Source of the DNA: Gymnopus androsaceus JB14
Taxonomy: Eukaryota > Basidiomycota > Agaricomycetes > Agaricales > Omphalotaceae
Assembly: GCA_009733575.1 (NCBI GenBank)
Contig: ML769922.1
Coordinates: forward strand, 1-34,212
Direction: 5' to 3'
DNA: 34,212 nucleotides
Both the position numbers and the translations under genes were made by a program. Below, one piece after another: positions 1 through 10,800 of the stretch (position 1 is its first letter; every line of letters starts with the position of its first letter). The notes beneath the pieces were generated by a model. That model did not search any database, was not told the origin of the DNA, and saw nothing but the letters and a program-made list of their open reading frames with translations.

Positions 1-976
1 CCACTTGGTTTTCTTCGATGGCTATTGTCATGTAAGCTTTAAATTTCATCCGATACTGTAGCAGACTGCCAAAACTCGTGTTAGAATTGCTGGCAGGAGG
101 GACGATGCGGAAGGGTGTTTTGGACCCTTCGAATGAGATGTTGCAGGACCTGTGCTTCACAACTGTGCGTATTACACCTCGCTCATCTGTTATTTTTAAT
201 TAGCATACAAAGACTACAGGCTCTGTGCTTTGTGCGATGCTCCAGGATTGTTGAACCTAGATGATTGTGTAGCGAAAGTGATTCCAAGTGAGAAGCTTCT
301 GGGAGCTGGTCAGTCGCTTCTTTTGTTGTCAGTCATCAACTTGCACTCAACGACCATCCAGAATTCGGCAAACTCGAAAAGTTCAGGAATTGGCTGTATC
401 GCACCCTGCGAAGATCCACAGCGGAGATGTATCAAGCTGAATTCAATACGCTTGAAAGCAACGAAGAGCGAGTCGCATGGCTGGACCGTATGAAAAAAGT
501 ACAAGAAGTGCATGCGGAGGTAAGAATGCATGGCACAGGTCTCGTCTTACCTCCATCTCAAAAGATGTATATAGCATACTGCTCTTTACCTCCGTTGGCA
601 ATCTTCCATGGAAGCGCTTGCTCGTGCAGCTGCTAGCAAGAAAACTGGAGTGGGTTTCATGGTTTCGTCGTTAGCAATATCGTTTAACATTTCTGCTGTA
701 GTGTCATTAACCATCCGAAGGTTGGACTGTGACAGAGCGGAGATCATAGTCTCGTTCACCTGTCTTTCCTTAAATTCACACCCATTCCTTCTCCTTCTCA
801 AGATCTCAAGTTTGGAACAACGCGGTGAAAACAGAGCTGGTAGAAATGTTGACCAAACACAAATAGGACTATCTCTCTCAACGAGGATGCGTGTTCATTG
901 TATTGCATTTGGCATGCTGCCAGAGCGAACATGTACAGATTTGGAAAAATATGCGGCCTCCTCCATGATGATATGA
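1..976 (+). pseudogene. F-box protein copy A, 5'-truncated and frameshifted
   Basis: This is the 3' part of an F-box-type gene entering from the left edge. I place coding segments at 2-31, 85-164, 220-519 and from 575, separated by short GT-AG introns (32-84, 165-219, 520-574). The first two joined segments give a CHNC group followed by a W-x-L-R-M-R-C-C-R-x-C cluster, a zinc-binding-like signature common downstream of the F-box in mushroom proteins. Next come LDDCVAKVIP and a helical block with LALNDHPEF, STAEMYQAEF and NEERVAWLDRM. The frame changes between about 288 and 340, where this copy is one base shorter than copy C, so it is probably broken. The last exon has lost the acidic tail seen in copies B and C and instead runs open to a stop at 976, into debris of the next copy. 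The F-box lies outside the window. Substrate unknown; such proteins are usually SCF ubiquitin-ligase adaptors. Confidence 0.6.
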
Positions 977-1757
977 ACGAACCACTATATGCCCACTTGG
1001 CTTTCTTTGACTTGCATGTGAAGATTTTTTTTGGGAGAGTCAGTCGCGATTGCTCCTTTATGATGAACTTGGTGAAGGAGTAGATTTTCGCTTCTTTGAA
1101 CGTCGCAGTATGGACGGACTATGGACGAACGAAGGAACAATCAGAATTATGAGTAGCATACCGTCTACATGGACCTTTGTTGTGCCAGCCTAATATAACT
1201 AGTTCTCTTTCTGTACATTTTGCGTTCGGGTGTTGCATACTATCATTTCTTCGAGGATGGGACTCGCTTATCATTTAACTTGGATGATTGTGTAGCGAAT
1301 GTGATTCCATGTGAGAAAGTTTTTGGGGAGAGTCAGTGGCGATTGCTTCTATAATGAGCTTGGACTCAACGACCAATCCCATGTCCAGACATCCGCAAAC
1401 TGCCCAAGAATGATAGGTTTTGCATCGTGCAAACCTCCACGGCGGAGAAGTATCAAGCTGAATACAATGCACTTGGAAGCGACGAAGAGCGAGATGAATG
1501 GCTGGAGCGTATGAAGGGAGTAAAAGAAAACGGGGCAAAGGTAAGTATAGGAATTGTTGTGCTGGTTTCATATTACCCTCGATCTAAAAAAATGTATATA
1601 CTTTATAGCGTGCTGAAAGTTTTGGTCGGTGGGGAACGATTCCGGCGTCATCGATAGGGAAGTACGGGTTCCGGGAAACAGGCAAAGAGAAGAAGAGGAA
1701 GAGGAAGAGGGGGAGGGGAGCGAGGATGCTGTGGAAGACAGCGACGAAGACAATTGA
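886..1757 (+). pseudogene. F-box protein copy B, fragmented
   Basis: A second degraded copy of the same family. Positions 892-1017 read WHAARAN, HDDMNEP and YAHLAFFDLH, matching the end of the F-box exon of copy C (WRAARSN, PDDMSEP, YAHLAFFHFY). After a damaged gap, 1277-1320 reads DDCVANVIPCE, then a stop appears near 1350. The C-terminal block (TAEKYQAEYN, DEERDEWLERM) at 1435-1545 ends at a GTAAGT-type donor at 1541. An acidic Glu/Asp-rich tail runs to TGA 1755-1757. No single frame joins these parts: stops and indels lie between each. The 3' flank is shared with copy C, so the pair arose by local tandem duplication that included the downstream sequence. Confidence 0.6.
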
Positions 1758-2722
1758 ACCACTGGGTGTGGTCAATGCTTTGTTCATACTTGAAACACTT
1801 TGGAATACTGTATATAAGTTGAATTTTAACATTTCCACTGGTATACTGGTACAGGTTGGATGAGGTTCGATCATATGAACAGAGTGAACGCGTCGTCGTT
1901 GAATAGTGGGAACTACATATTGTCCGCTGCCACGATTCATTTGGGCCAAGTATGATACCAGATTAGCAAGAATGAGGTATGTAGGAAAGAAAGAAAGGGT
2001 GAGTCCAACGGACTCGGATCGGATCCCCAACGCGTACGGTCCAGCTCGAGCTCGAGCTGTTTTTGATGGTCTCCCAATTAGAGTACTGTAAAAGTCTTGA
2101 GGATATCAAGATATGATCTTGAAGGTACCACTAAAGGAAAGGCTCAAGGAATAAGTGCGGGACAAGGACGAGGACAATGGCATTAGCACTGGCATTCAGA
2201 GAGATGGCGTGCTTCTCAAATGGCGCCTCGTGCTCCCTTGAAACCTGCGAGAGTACTCAAGAGTTGACTCAAAACTTAAAAGCCGCCTATCGAGTACGTT
2301 CAGGATCTGCAAGCCATCGGCATTTGGGATGTGGTGAAGGAGGAGCGGTATGGTCTTGGTCGACAGACATCCAAAGATGTTCGCTAAAGCAAGGATTGAG
2401 GAGCAATGAAGATGGAAATGAGAACCGGGTTCCCAGACTCAACTGAGTTACCTCCGCAAAATATTGACTGGCAGCAAGGGAGTTCCAACGGGAAAGCAAT
2501 GGCTATAGAGCGAGAACTTGAAGGAGCCGGGATTGCAGTTACCGTGACGCTGCGTGTTTTCAGGTGTTTTCAGGCGTTTTCAAATTTCGAAACGAGGTGA
2601 TCAGCCTGTGCACTGCCATCGACATTGATTCATTGTTCGCAGTGATTTTGATCGTGAGACAAGAAATTCTATAGCTAAAACGTTATGAGCAAGCAGTGAG
2701 CAAGCACTCTCATCTTCCAACG
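1758..2722. other. 3' flank of F-box copy B, duplicated after copy C
   Basis: There is no convincing complete gene here. The first part is F-box 3' flank, shared with 3968-4100. A later stretch (about 2125-2180) reads KGKAQG and SAGQGRGQ and recurs at about 4355-4405, where two CAA/CGA-like positions are TGA. Around 2222-2400 there is an exon-like stretch containing EYVQDLQAIGIWDVV that is open to a stop at about 2395, which suggests a relic of an unrecognised gene. GAGCTC repeats at 2045-2057 are minor. I cannot name a product. Confidence 0.35.
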
Positions 2723-3967
2723 ATGACTCGACGCTCTGTACGGCTAGAAAGCAAGCAAAATGGCACAGATGGTCCAGATGAATCATACTTTGTGGCACTT
2801 CCACATTTTAGGGCTCGGAAGGAGAAACTCGACGAAGATGGGCAAGTGCAAGTTCGAAAGAGAGCCAAGAAAAGGGCTATACCCCCGGAATTCAAGAACG
2901 TTAAAGGCCCGTTTGGTGTCTTGGAGACACTAGGGAAAAACGCACCTTTGGACATTTTTTTCGAGGTACGCGCATCCGGTATTCTGATTCCATCATGGAG
3001 CTTCAAAAGCAGCTCAACTCAACCGTACATTCATTAGATCTTCACCTATCTTAAACCAGCCGACCTTCTTCAACTTGCCCGCACCTCGAAGAAACTACGG
3101 AGCATTCTACTTTCCAAATCGACGGAGAGCATTTGGCGTGCTGCCAGGTCGAACGTGTGGCCAAGATACGGAGACAGTATGCCACTTCTTCCAGATGATA
3201 TGAGCGAACCACAATATGCCCATTTGGCTTTCTTTCACTTCTATTGTCATGTGAGCAAGTTTCTGTCTCTAATCTTGTAGGCTAGCAGACTGCTAAAAAC
3301 AAAACTCGTGTCATGTAGAACTGTTTGGGGAAGCGAGGGTCTGGAAGACCGTTAAGAATGTTTTGGGCCTTTCGAATGAGTTGCTGCAGGGCCTGTGCTT
3401 CACAACTGTACGTATTGATTCACTTTGCTCATCTATTCATATCTAATTATATGCAACGAATACAGGCTCACTACGTTGAACGAGGCTCAAGTATCATTCA
3501 ACCTAGATGTTTGTGTAGCGAACGTGATTCCATGCGAGGATGTTTACGGGGAGAGTCAGTTGCGATCGCTTCTTTTTCGTCATGAACTTGCACTCAACGA
3601 CCAACCCAGACATCCGCAAATTGCCTAAACACAACAGGTTTTGCATGGTGCAAACCTCCACGGCGGAGAAGTATCGAGCTGAATACAATACACTTGGAAG
3701 CGACGAAGAGCGAGCTGAATGGTTGGAGCGTATGAAGCAAGTAAAAGAAAAACGGGCTCAGGTAAGAAATGTGGCGTGTTTCACTTTACCGAGTCCATCT
3801 CAAAAGATGTACATACTCTATAGCATGCTGCTTCTTACAGTCGGTGGACAGCGATTCGAACGGGAGGGTCACGGTTCCGGGAAACAGGCGAAGAGGAAGA
3901 AGGGGAGGAGAGCGAGGAAGAAGAGGAGGCTAGCGAGGATGCTGTGGAAGACGGCGACAAAGAATAA
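2723..3967 (+). pseudogene. F-box protein copy C, most complete copy, one apparent frameshift
   Basis: The start is ATG 2723, which opens with a basic N-terminus (MTRRSVRLESK). Exons are 2723-2965, 3038-3250, 3319-3407, 3466 to about 3761, and 3824-3967, with GT-AG introns of 58-72 nt. The F-box spans the first junction: APLDIFFE, then IFTYLKPADLLQLARTSKKL. Then follow WRAARSN, the CHNC pair across intron 2, and FR-x-SCCRACAS, a Cys/His cluster. The C-terminal part has EKYRAEYN, DEERAEWLERM and, after the last intron, a Glu-rich tail ending TAA 3965-3967. Exon 4 needs a one-base shift: frame 2 stops at 3626-3628, whereas the C-terminal block is in frame 0. Comparison with copy A suggests an extra A near 3600. 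A one-base sequencing error or unusual splicing would also explain it. Predicted role: substrate adaptor of an SCF-type E3 ligase; target unknown. Confidence 0.7.
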
Positions 3968-4581
3968 ATGAACCAATTGCGCGATCGCAAAACCACTGAG
4001 TTGGGGTCAATTCTTTGCTCATGCTATAGGCAAGATGTCGATGAGGGAAAACACTTTGGAATACTGTACATAAATTAAATTTTGCGCCTATGTAAAAACC
4101 ATTTCTAAGCAGATATGATGGTTCGACCATTATGGTAATGGTATGAGGATAAATCAATTGTGTGGTATATACCAAAGCAGGAATGAGATAGAAATAAAAG
4201 GGTGAGTGCAAAAGCCTTGTTAACGGATCCGATCCCCCAACGGTCCAGCTCGACCCAGAGCAGAAGTCCTGCGGATGATATGATTTGAAAGATCGCAAGT
4301 CTTCATGAGACCATTCGGTAAGAGAGCGGGACAACTTCAACAGCCATGGGTGCAACCAGAGGAAAGGCTCAAGGAATGAGTGCCGGATGAGGATGAGGAC
4401 AATAGCAGTGGCATTCAGAGGGATCGGGTGTGCTGAATCTCAAATGGAATTGACATGTCAGTAAGATGAACGGTAGGCGGAGCGCACCTCGTGCTCCCTT
4501 CAAAGAGTTGAAGAAGCACGTCGAGTACGACAGTTCAGGATCTGCAAGCCAGTTCGTTTTTGCTACCCACGAAGAAGCGCG
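3968..4581. other. 3' flank of F-box copy C
   Basis: This is the counterpart of the flank after copy B: a shared stretch around 4040-4085 and the KGKAQG-like stretch near 4355. An exon-like stretch at 4481-4585 reads APRAPFKELKK then SASQFVFATHEEAR and a TGA. It looks like part of an old coding sequence but has no recognisable start or partner exon. From 4582 onward the sequence is also present at 27421, so the left edge of the large duplication lies here. Confidence 0.4.
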
Positions 4582-4625
4582 ATGAGAGCTCCACAGTAAG
4601 CGCCCATCACTTGTCCCGGACGACA

Positions 4626-6640
4626 ATGTCTTCGCTGACCCTTCCCTCCTTACTCCCCAACACATCATATCTCATCGCCTATACACTTCCTTTGCTCTTA
4701 ATATCGCTTGTTCTAACATTCGCTGGAGCGTTTCTGACATTGGATCGAACGAGGAGATTCAAACCGAGATATGATGCGTTACCGGTTCCGGGAACTTTTG
4801 GGAAGGGAACGGGAAAAGAATCGGGGACGATAATAAGAGAATTGATGGTGTTTGAGGGCGGAGTCGGAGGGATGATGCTGGGATATGCGTTTGGATGCAA
4901 GTAACAGCTTTTAAAAATAATTAAAATGTGAATTAACTCGACTCTCTAGTACACCTATCGACATTCCTAGCGTTAATAATCCCCACGTCGTCGTCATCTT
5001 CACTCTCCAGCAGTGCTTTCATCGCAGTGTGGATTCTCTCCTCTGTCTCAACGGCCATTCTCGGAGGGCGATACATCCTTGTCGCACTCGTTCTCGCGGG
5101 GCTATCTGGGGGAGCGCTCTTTGCATTGTCAATTTGTGTCATCATCCATCCAGAATTATCGACCAGAGTGATCCTCGTCTCTGTGTGCATGTCGCTGCTC
5201 ACACTGGCCATCATCTTAGCGACGTTGATTCCTCCTTTACATCGGTTCAAACACCCGCTCCTCCGATTCGCTGCTTCATCGACTGGTGCATTCGGCGTCA
5301 CGCTCTCAATAGCTCTCCTCGCTTCGCCTTCGTCTGCTCTATCATGGTCCTCTGTCTGGTCCCACCTCTCCCTCTCCGCATCCACAGCCTGGGGCACCTC
5401 TGCCGAAAAAGGCTACTCGGCTTTATTCTGCCTTTTGCTTATAGCTGGTGCAGCCGCAGATTGGGGGTTATGGCGCAAGTGGGGTACTAATCCAGATGAA
5501 AAGTGGGATTCGTATCTGGCAGAATATGCTGCGAATTTGCCGAATGATACGAAGAGGGCTGGGACGTTTCAGCCTTTTGCGAGTGTTTGGGAAAGGGTGT
5601 TTGGGCATGCCGAGGTTGCTTCTGTGCCTTCTTCCGGCAAGCACGACGTTCTCTTCCCTCTCGCAGACATCGAGATGGCTCCAGACCTCGATCCGCCTAC
5701 TAAACTCGGCATATACGATAAAGGTTTCTCACCCACCACAACTACCTTTTCTGACCCCGAACCCCTTCCCTTGTACACATACGCCTCAACACCGGGTGTG
5801 TTGAAGAAGGGGAGACGTCCTTCAAAGAAGGCCAGTATCGGAGGGGCGTTTAGGAAGAAGGAGGTGGTCAAGTTTAGACCTTTGGATGAAGTTAGTAGTG
5901 GTAGTGATTCTGATGAGGAGGATGGACGCATGCGACGACAGGAACAAAGACCCTGGTTACGCACAATGTCCAGTGCGACTTCGAGTACGCCTACGCTTGT
6001 CGATTCGTCGGGCTTGAAACCACAAATCAAGTCCAACAACAGCAACTCGGCTTCTTTGAAGGAGGATGAAGAGCTTGACTACGAGAAAGAGGTTGGGAGA
6101 CTCAAGGCTGCTATCAAACGACGTGTCTCTGGGACTGCGTCTCCTGGGTTGAGTGACGCTGAGGCGGGTACGCCACCTGATTATTCGGACTTTGAAGAGG
6201 AGGATATTGTTGAACAGGATAAAGATAAGGATGGGGAGAAGGAGAAGGAATGGTCACCAAAGTTCCTCCGCCAACAGTCCCATCGATCATCTGCTTCAAA
6301 GCCCTCGAATCCGAAGCCGAATCCCACTCCGAATGATCCAACTCGGAGTCCGAATCCTACTGGCGCCATCTCACCACTAACCTCACCCCTCCTCTCACCT
6401 CTCCCTCTCGCACCGGTTCCAGCGACTCCATCCTTGTTGCATGCGTTGGATAGAGTGGATAAGGCTAGGAGGGAGGCGTTTACCGCTGGTTCTGCGGCTG
6501 CAGGTGCAGAGTCGCAGGAGATAATTGGAGATGAGAAAGACGCAGCTGAAGCAGGCGGTCGAGGTCAACGTTGGGAAGAGTTTTGGAGGGAGGTGAAGGC
6601 TGTTAAGGATAAGGATAAGGATAGGGAAGGTAGAAGGTGA
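4626..6640 (+). CDS. DUF4203-like multi-pass membrane protein, copy 1
   Basis: Exon 1 is 4626-4900 and exon 2 runs from 4950 to TGA 6638-6640, about 650 residues. Exon 1 has a hydrophobic helix (LIAYTLPLLLISLVLTFAG) and a GG-x-GGMMLGYAFG stretch. Exon 2 has about five more hydrophobic segments, starting with STFLALIIP and AVWILSSVSTAIL. A conserved soluble block follows (DEKWDSYLAEYAANLP, GTFQPFASVWERVFG), then a long Ser/Pro/Glu-rich, probably disordered tail. This layout fits DUF4203 (TM7S3/TM198-like) proteins of fungi; the molecular function is unknown. Start: ATG 4626 directly before the first membrane helix. Oddity: with the GT donor at 4901 the two exons do not join in frame, because exon 2 carries one extra base relative to copy 2. 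A GC donor at 4897 (GCAAGT) would restore the frame. The 1.7 kb exon 2 is fully open, which argues for recent function. Confidence 0.75.
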
Positions 6641-7819
6641 TACGTGTGAGGTGTCTTGCTACTGCATTACCTCCCCGGTTCTTGGAATCGCGAAACCCCG
6701 GTCTTTGCGTTCGCTGTTCCCTGGGCACCTTTTCCTCTCAAACTCTTCTCTTCGTCGTCCTCCTTCCTCTTGATGTCCGAACTCTACATCTTTACCTACT
6801 TAGCTGCTTCTCATCATGCTCATGTGCACGTGCCTCCGTCTTCCGTCTTCTGTCTTCCGCGCTTCATCGTGCGTTTTACGTCCTTCTTACTTATAACGCT
6901 TTCTGGATCCTATCGGCGTTGCGCTCGCGCTATCTCTCTCTCCCCTCTTGCTTATTATCATTATCAATTATTTCTTTTCCTACAGCTCTACAGCTCTATA
7001 GGTCCCGGCTCCTTGCTTGCTTGCTTACGATTATAGTCACGCCGATTCTCTTATGACCTACGATTAACGACTAATGATTTGTTTACGACGACTGATACAT
7101 GACTGTGTATGTAGCTTAGATATACTGTTAGTGTATACCTTGCTATATACCCTACCCTGACCTTATAGTACTTGAACTTGCCTGTGAGTATGAGTGAGTT
7201 CCTGAGCGCTACGTACATATTCGTCGCGAACTAGCGCGCACTGACAGGCGCTAGGCAGTTCCTTCTCGAAGTTCTTCAGCCTCAAAATTTCGCTATATTT
7301 AGACAGGGACGTGCACGATTTGGTCACAGGGATATCGCCAAATCGCGCTCTAACGTGGACAAAGTCTCGGTGTCAGTGAAGATTGAGGGCCTATGTGCTC
7401 CCCATACCTTGTTCTGTTTAGCGTCAAAAGAGCCATATACAGTTTCCTGGTGTACCGAACACGGCCTATGTCAAAGTTGAGATATCGATTTGGAGCTGTT
7501 TGGTCAGCTGAACGTTGGATGGGAAGCCAAGGTATGGCAGTACTGCACGCGTTGAACATGCGTTGGACATGCGTTGTACACACATTGAACAGGTCAAATG
7601 GTTCATTTCGTTCTTTCTTCTTGACTCCCACCTTGCTACCAAGTATGTCTCTCGTTCGGTTAGTACAATGAAACTCTTATTCTTTCTCTCCTCAGGCTGA
7701 TATTTGTTTGACTTGCAACTAGCAGCAGCACGCAATCTCCGGGGAATCAGATAGGAGTAGTACATGTTACCAGTGAGTTAATCAGACTTTTCAATATGTT
7801 CACGCCGACTCATTTGGAG
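6641..7819. other. Spacer between DUF4203 and NACHT-HEAT genes, copy 1
   Basis: This holds the 3' region of the DUF4203 gene, T/C-rich to about 6990, then the 5' region of the NACHT gene. Positions 7090-7300 are base-for-base identical to 29917-30127, 211 nt without a long open frame. The stretch 7365-7540 corresponds to a 66-codon ORF in copy 2 (30182-30382) but is broken here by small indels. Short GCGTTG/GAACATGCGTTG direct repeats lie at 7548-7585. One or more further 5' exons of the NACHT gene may lie at 7690-7772, ahead of a GTGAGT donor at 7773, but I could not fix a start codon. Confidence 0.5.
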
Positions 7820-10800
7820 CTCAAGTCGTTCGACTTAATTATTCTGGCAGTGGAAAAAAACCATCGCCACGGAATGACTACTTTGCAAATGTCACTATCA
7901 ACAACACAGTGAGGCACACTCAAGACAAGACTCTGGTCGCGGGTTGGGTTGAAGACCTTATTTTGTTAGTAATTTCCTCGTTCAAATCTTTGTTCAGAAA
8001 CTTAATGGTGTTTCTCTAGCGAAATTCCTGGGCCTTGTAGTTTGACTATAGAGGTCTTTAGGAAGCGTACACTTCCTGGTCGGTCAGCTATTCTGATCGG
8101 GAGTTACACAGAGGATCTTGAAGCACTGCTGATCAGGTCTTTCAGCACCAGTAAGTAGGACTTGCCAAATGTTTGAGGTTTCCAACTAATGATCTATTTG
8201 AAGATATTACTCAACCCCTTCCTTCCAGCTCTCAATCGAATGCAGGGATGTCAGACTTTTGCATAGAGTTTAAAGTTAATTTGGAGGAACAAACTATAGT
8301 TGGAGCTGTTTCTGCCATGATTCAGAGAGTGAAGATTCAAGCTTCATGGTTGGCACACTCCCAAGAGATCAATGATAGCACTTTGTTCAACAGGATGCAA
8401 TTGGTGGGAGATATTCCTTTCAACAACATAGCAGAGACATGGGATCCTTTGCTTGAAAAACTGCATATATTTGCAAATATAGCTGATAAAGTTGCAGAGG
8501 TGAATTCTAGCATCAATGCTTATTTCAGTAAAACTGATGGACTTATGCTGAAAGGTTCATCCATATGCAAAGGCTGCTTACAGTGTGATCTCCATGGCAT
8601 ACAAGGTTGTTTTAAATTCATGTCAATCAAGAGTCTTGTTAACTAGTTTAAATTTCACTTGTAGGTTGTTGTCAATCAGCTACAGCGTGATGCAAATATC
8701 AACTGTCTGATTCTTGCAATGGATGACATATACAGCTTTATCAAAGAAGCTGAGCCTCTTCAGCAAATTGAATCACACAAAACAATTATGGCCTGTATTG
8801 CTCAACAAACAACAGAATGTGGATATTTTATAACTGCATATTGTGCCGATACTTTCCGTATGTCTGAGCTGTACTTGGTGTTTTTCCTGTATCCATTGAC
8901 TTTTGTTTTAGTTGTGCGTGCTGTCAAGTATGCTGTTTCTCCTGTAGATGCAGCTATAACTATGTATGGGAGCAAGTTTAATGAGCTCAAGAGTGCTCTG
9001 CTAGCTCATTCCACAATCAAAACTGAGATCACAGTCTTGCGAGTTTTGGAGACAGTAGAGAGACTTGGTATGGATTAAATGTTTATCAGATTCACCTGTG
9101 CAGCTGACATTCTTGCTGATGCCATATAGAAATGGAAGTGAACTTTAGTGACCTTCCATATGCAAGTGGTATCTGTTTCCAAAGCAGGAAACAGTGTTTA
9201 TCCAGCACAGAGAAAGAGACTCTTGATATCATCATCAATTGGGTTAATGACCCTGATCCTGGTCACAGTCGTATTTTTATCCTGCAAGGTACATCTGGAA
9301 GTGGAAACTCAGCCATTGCAAATTCAATTTCCACCCATTATGATAAGCTTGGTCGGCTTGGATCCTCCATTTTCACCAATCTTCACCAGTCAGAATCACA
9401 TCTATTGACCAGACTTCCAGTCCTATTTTTTCCTACAATTGCTCGAGATCTGGCTGATCTTGATTCAGAGTTCAGGCACAGGCTTTGGAACACAATCAAG
9501 TCTAAAAGAGCACTCCGAAAAACTGTTGATCTCACTGCTCAGTATGAGAAGTTCATCCTTGACCCATCCACCTCCTTGGCAATCTCAGGGCCTACTGTCA
9601 TTGTCATTGATGGTTTGGATGATTGTACAAAGTCTACACAACTGGTTGACTTTCTCAACATTCTAGCTGAACAAGGTCATCTCCTTCCTCCAAACTTTAG
9701 AATTCTTCTCACAGCCAGAAATGATTCCCACATTCTTACTCATTTTGTGGGGAATGTAGTGGCAAAATCATATAAAATAGATGAATGGTTGATAAAGTGT
9801 GAGCTCTCAGAAGTTTGCCAAGAGATGCTCCTACCCTGTTTCACCCAGGAAGAGCTTGATCCAATGATCTTGGAACTTGCGGAAAGAGCTCAAGGATCAT
9901 TCCAATGGGGAATAGAAACCTGCAAGGCTATATGTGGAAACAACGATCTACACAAGGCTCTGCTTGTTTCACTCCAAAAGTCACCAGAGCCTGTCCTAGA
10001 AGGGGACAATCTGTACATGCAGGAGCTGGCTTGTCTTTTTAGTACCCATGGCACATTATTTTCCAGTCAATTCAACTCTGTAATGGGTCATCTTCTGGCT
10101 GCTTACACGCCACTGTCCATGTGGGAATTGATGCAACTTGGAAAATTTGATGGCCTACAGCTTAACAGGCTCTTAGCTTCCATGGAGTCACTCATTAAAA
10201 ACTCGCACTGCCGCTACAGACCTATTGAGCCTATTCATGCCTCATTCTATGAGTTTCTGGGTGATGGCATACGCAGCAAGGAATTCTGTGTTGACATTCC
10301 AGACTATCACTTTGCTCTTGGCAGAACCTGCCTTGAAATACTTAATAATGAGCTACAATTCAATATGGATAGCCTGAACCTCTCATACAATCCTGAATCC
10401 CAAGAGGTTTATTTTGGAGGGCATTGCAAACAATACATAAAAGCTGAACTCTCATATGCTTGTCAGTTTTGGCTAAAGCATCTCAAGGCAGCATTTGGAA
10501 CAGGTTCAAAGGCACTCAATACTAAAGCTCAAATCTCACTTGAGATCAAGCTTCAGTACTGGTGTGAGATTCTTAATTTGCCTGGTTCTGTGGGTGCTGC
10601 CATAGAGGCCCTTCACCGGATTATGTCAACAATGTTGGTGTCATCTGGGGTTCTGCCATTGACTGTGGGATCAAGAATTGCAGTGCTCTTAATGGATAAA
10701 AGTTCAGGTGTCAGGGAAGGAGCAGTGTACTGCTTGTCTGAGCTGGTAAAGTATGGTAAGTCCCCCAAGTTTTTTTGATGGAAAATACTGCAGTATGAAC

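Noticed and set aside
288..332. A 45-nt intron repairing F-box copy A
   Set aside because: GT and AG are present, but joining them gives the wrong frame for the LALNDHPEF block; a frameshift is simpler.
1584..2030. Minus-strand ORF of 148 codons
   Set aside because: Complement of the F-box acidic tail and its 3' flank; Ser/Leu-rich composition comes from the antisense of Glu-rich codons.
5027..6045. Alternative frames inside DUF4203 exon 2, both strands
   Set aside because: Only the 5027-6640 frame shows membrane segments and the DEKWDSYLAEY block; the others are low-complexity shadows.
8173..8646. 157-codon ORF taken as a complete exon of the NACHT gene
   Set aside because: It reads through an intron at 8500-8554; splicing there gives VAEV-HPYAKAAYSV, which fits the family, while the read-through does not.
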